Source: Archaeoglobales archaeon (GTDB taxonomy: Archaea; Halobacteriota; Archaeoglobi; Archaeoglobales; Archaeoglobaceae). Taken from it: a DNA stretch of 64,000 bases. This document shows positions 62,757 through 64,000 of the stretch, in pieces (positions within the stretch are counted from its first letter, which is position 1; each line of letters begins with the position of its first letter). The stretch lies in contig JASFYJ010000002.1 in NCBI GenBank assembly GCA_030055525.1, positions 127,048-191,047 of the forward strand. The letters run 5' to 3'. Both the position numbers and the translations under genes were made by a program. Below the pieces are notes generated by a model. That model made no database searches. It was not told the DNA's origin and saw only the letters and a program-made list of their open reading frames with translations.

Positions 62757-62772
62757 GAGTTAATTTTAACTC
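62757..62772. promoter_or_regulatory. Inverted repeat over the RAM/top6B promoter
   Basis: GAGTTA ATTT TAACTC is a perfect 6+6 inverted repeat with a 4-base centre. It covers the TATA-like sequence predicted for the RAM-domain gene, so it looks like an operator. A full-length Lrp-type regulator working with the RAM protein is a possible ligand, but this is inference. Confidence 0.4.
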
Positions 62773-62919
62773 TTTCGCTGTTGAAGTCTCGAATTTCAAA
62801 GACGTTTAGACAATCTTATAGCTGTATAAATATAATTATATAAATATTTTTTACTACATTGCTTGGAGTTTCGACGTTCAACCGATGAAATTTAAAAAGC
62901 GAGGCGCAGGATTAGTACA

Positions 62920-64000
62920 ATGCACTGGGCAGATGTGATAGCAGCTGAGTTACTTTCAAAGTCAAAAAAACACAGGATAGCCACAGGAATCTCTCCTTCA
63001 GGACACATCCATTTGGGGAACTTAAGAGAGATGGTTACAGCTGATGCTGTAAGAAGGGCTTTGATCGATGCTGGTGGGGAGGCAGAGATAATATACATCG
63101 CCGATGATTTCGATCCTTTAAGGAGGAGATATCCATTTTTACCGGCAGAGTATGAAAACTATGTAGGAATGCCACTCTGCAAAATTCCAGATCCAGAAGG
63201 CTGTCATGAGTCTTATTCGGAGCACTTTCTACAACCATTTCTTGAATCTCTGGACATCCTCGGAATACCTGTGATCTTAAAGAGAGCTCATGAGATGTAC
63301 GAAGCTGGAGATTACAGCGATGCCATAAGGTTATCTCTAATGAAGAGAGACAAGATAGCAGAAATAATAGCAGAGGTAACTGGAAGAGAGGAGATAGATG
63401 ACTGGTATCCGTTCATGCCACTTTGCAAAAGCTGCGGAAGAATAAATACAACCAAAGTCGTATCCTTCGATGAGAAAAGGATCTACTACAAATGCAAATG
63501 TGGAGACGAGGGTTATGTGAGCTACGAGGGTGGAGGGAAACTAACCTGGCGATTAGACTGGGTATCGAGATGGAAAATTTTACAGATAACCTGCGAACCA
63601 TTCGGCAAAGATCATGCCGCTGCTGGGGGGAGCTATGATACAGGTGTTAGACTGGCAAGAGAGATCTTCAACTACGAACCGCCTTATCCAATACCATACG
63701 AATGGGTACAGCTGAAGGGTTTGGGGCCCATGAAGAGTTCGAAGGGGATAGTTATTCCAGTAAGACAGATAATAGATATCATTCCTCCAGAAGTTGTTCG
63801 ATATCTTTTCATGCGTGTAAAGCCTGAGAGACATATAGACTTCGATCCATCTGCGACTTTGGAGCTTTTTGAAGAGTTTGAAGAGAAGTTCGCTGAAAAG
63901 GATAGAAGTGTTCAGCTCAGTCTAGTGAAAGAAGAGGATTACAGTATTCCGTTCAAGCACATTATTATCGTCGGACAGATTGCAAACTGGGAGATGGAGA
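62920..64000 (+). CDS. lysS: Lysyl-tRNA synthetase, class I (partial, runs off the window)
   Basis: Charges tRNA-Lys; the archaeal class I form rather than the common class II enzyme. The first 360 codons are present. MHWADVIAAELL opens the protein, GISPSGHIHLGN is the HIGH motif, a zinc-like cysteine set follows (LCKSCGR, KCKCG), and GPMKSSKGI is the KMSKS motif. The ATG at 62920 has a TATA box (AAATTTAAAAAG, 62887-62898) about 25 bases upstream, indicating a leaderless transcript. The C-terminal part lies beyond 64000. Confidence 0.96.
   Translation, partial: MHWADVIAAELLSKSKKHRIATGISPSGHIHLGNLREMVTADAVRRALIDAGGEAEIIYIADDFDPLRRRYPFLPAEYENYVGMPLCKIPDPEGCHESYSEHFLQPFLESLDILGIPVILKRAHEMYEAGDYSDAIRLSLMKRDKIAEIIAEVTGREEIDDWYPFMPLCKSCGRINTTKVVSFDEKRIYYKCKCGDEGYVSYEGGGKLTWRLDWVSRWKILQITCEPFGKDHAAAGGSYDTGVRLAREIFNYEPPYPIPYEWVQLKGLGPMKSSKGIVIPVRQIIDIIPPEVVRYLFMRVKPERHIDFDPSATLELFEEFEEKFAEKDRSVQLSLVKEEDYSIPFKHIIIVGQIANWEME

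Overview
The window looks like chromosome of a hyperthermophilic euryarchaeon of the Archaeoglobales (Archaeoglobus or a close relative). The evidence is archaeal-type information genes (L21e, RpoF, NMD3, class I lysyl-tRNA synthetase, Top6B, thermosome, HerA-Mre11-Rad50-NurA), an archaeal isoprenoid operon, an intron-bearing tRNA-Tyr, and an exact match to the CTAAC-N5-GTTAG heat-shock operator known from A. fulgidus. Many genes have a TATA box 22-27 bases before the start codon, so leaderless transcripts seem common. The species is an inference; nothing here proves it.

Layout. 1-947: part of a CRISPR array (14 identical 30-base repeats), read on the minus strand from a leader at about 948-1100; no cas genes are in view. 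1504-3302: a PAS histidine kinase with a cheY-like partner; the kinase has a coding N-terminal extension that lacks a start codon. 3342-7859: an isoprenoid operon (mevalonate kinase, isopentenyl phosphate kinase, type 2 IPP isomerase, prenyl synthase) followed by PRC-barrel and DUF1614 genes. 7907-15264: HDAC-like deacetylase, Hsp20, NMD3, Taw2, HemA, an enoyl-CoA hydratase/isomerase, TruA and a degenerate FtsZ/tubulin relative. 15343-18954: an AqpM-type aquaporin with a DUF2193 protein between two DUF2180 zinc proteins and a divergent HTH_10 regulator. 19002-21912: bactofilin-like protein, DUF2095, YchF-like GTPase, a small gene split at a U-UUU-UUA heptamer, and DUF296. 22000-27787: a complete, tightly overlapped trpCDEGFBA operon. 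27772-38251: AmrS radical SAM enzyme, the NurA-Rad50-Mre11-HerA repair operon, exonuclease III, and a PiT/DUF47/CBS phosphate module. 38522-39797: L21e, RpoF, DUF655.

39800-51911 is the most unusual part: hydrogenase maturation genes hypD, hypC, hypE, hypF, hypA, an Mrp/MinD-type ATPase in the place of HypB, and a maturation protease, next to a five-gene operon for a soluble NAD-linked [NiFe] hydrogenase. Its parts resemble HydC, HydB and HydA of electron-bifurcating [FeFe] hydrogenases plus NiFe large and small subunits, but domains are shuffled. The small subunit's N-terminal (proximal cluster) half is fused to a 2x[4Fe-4S] ferredoxin and a degenerate [FeFe]-hydrogenase domain. The small subunit's cysteine-rich C-terminal half is instead fused to the HydA-like [2Fe-2S] subunit. 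I know of no described enzyme with this arrangement. I regard it as the best candidate for an undescribed system here.

52129-64000: tRNA-Tyr with a 28-base intron; a response regulator-FIST-histidine kinase operon; CTP synthase with a 59-residue Trm112-like protein in front; a CaCA exchanger; thermosome; a third CheY-like protein; an iron-sulfur flavoprotein; Top6B with a stand-alone RAM-domain protein; and the start of lysS, cut by the window edge.
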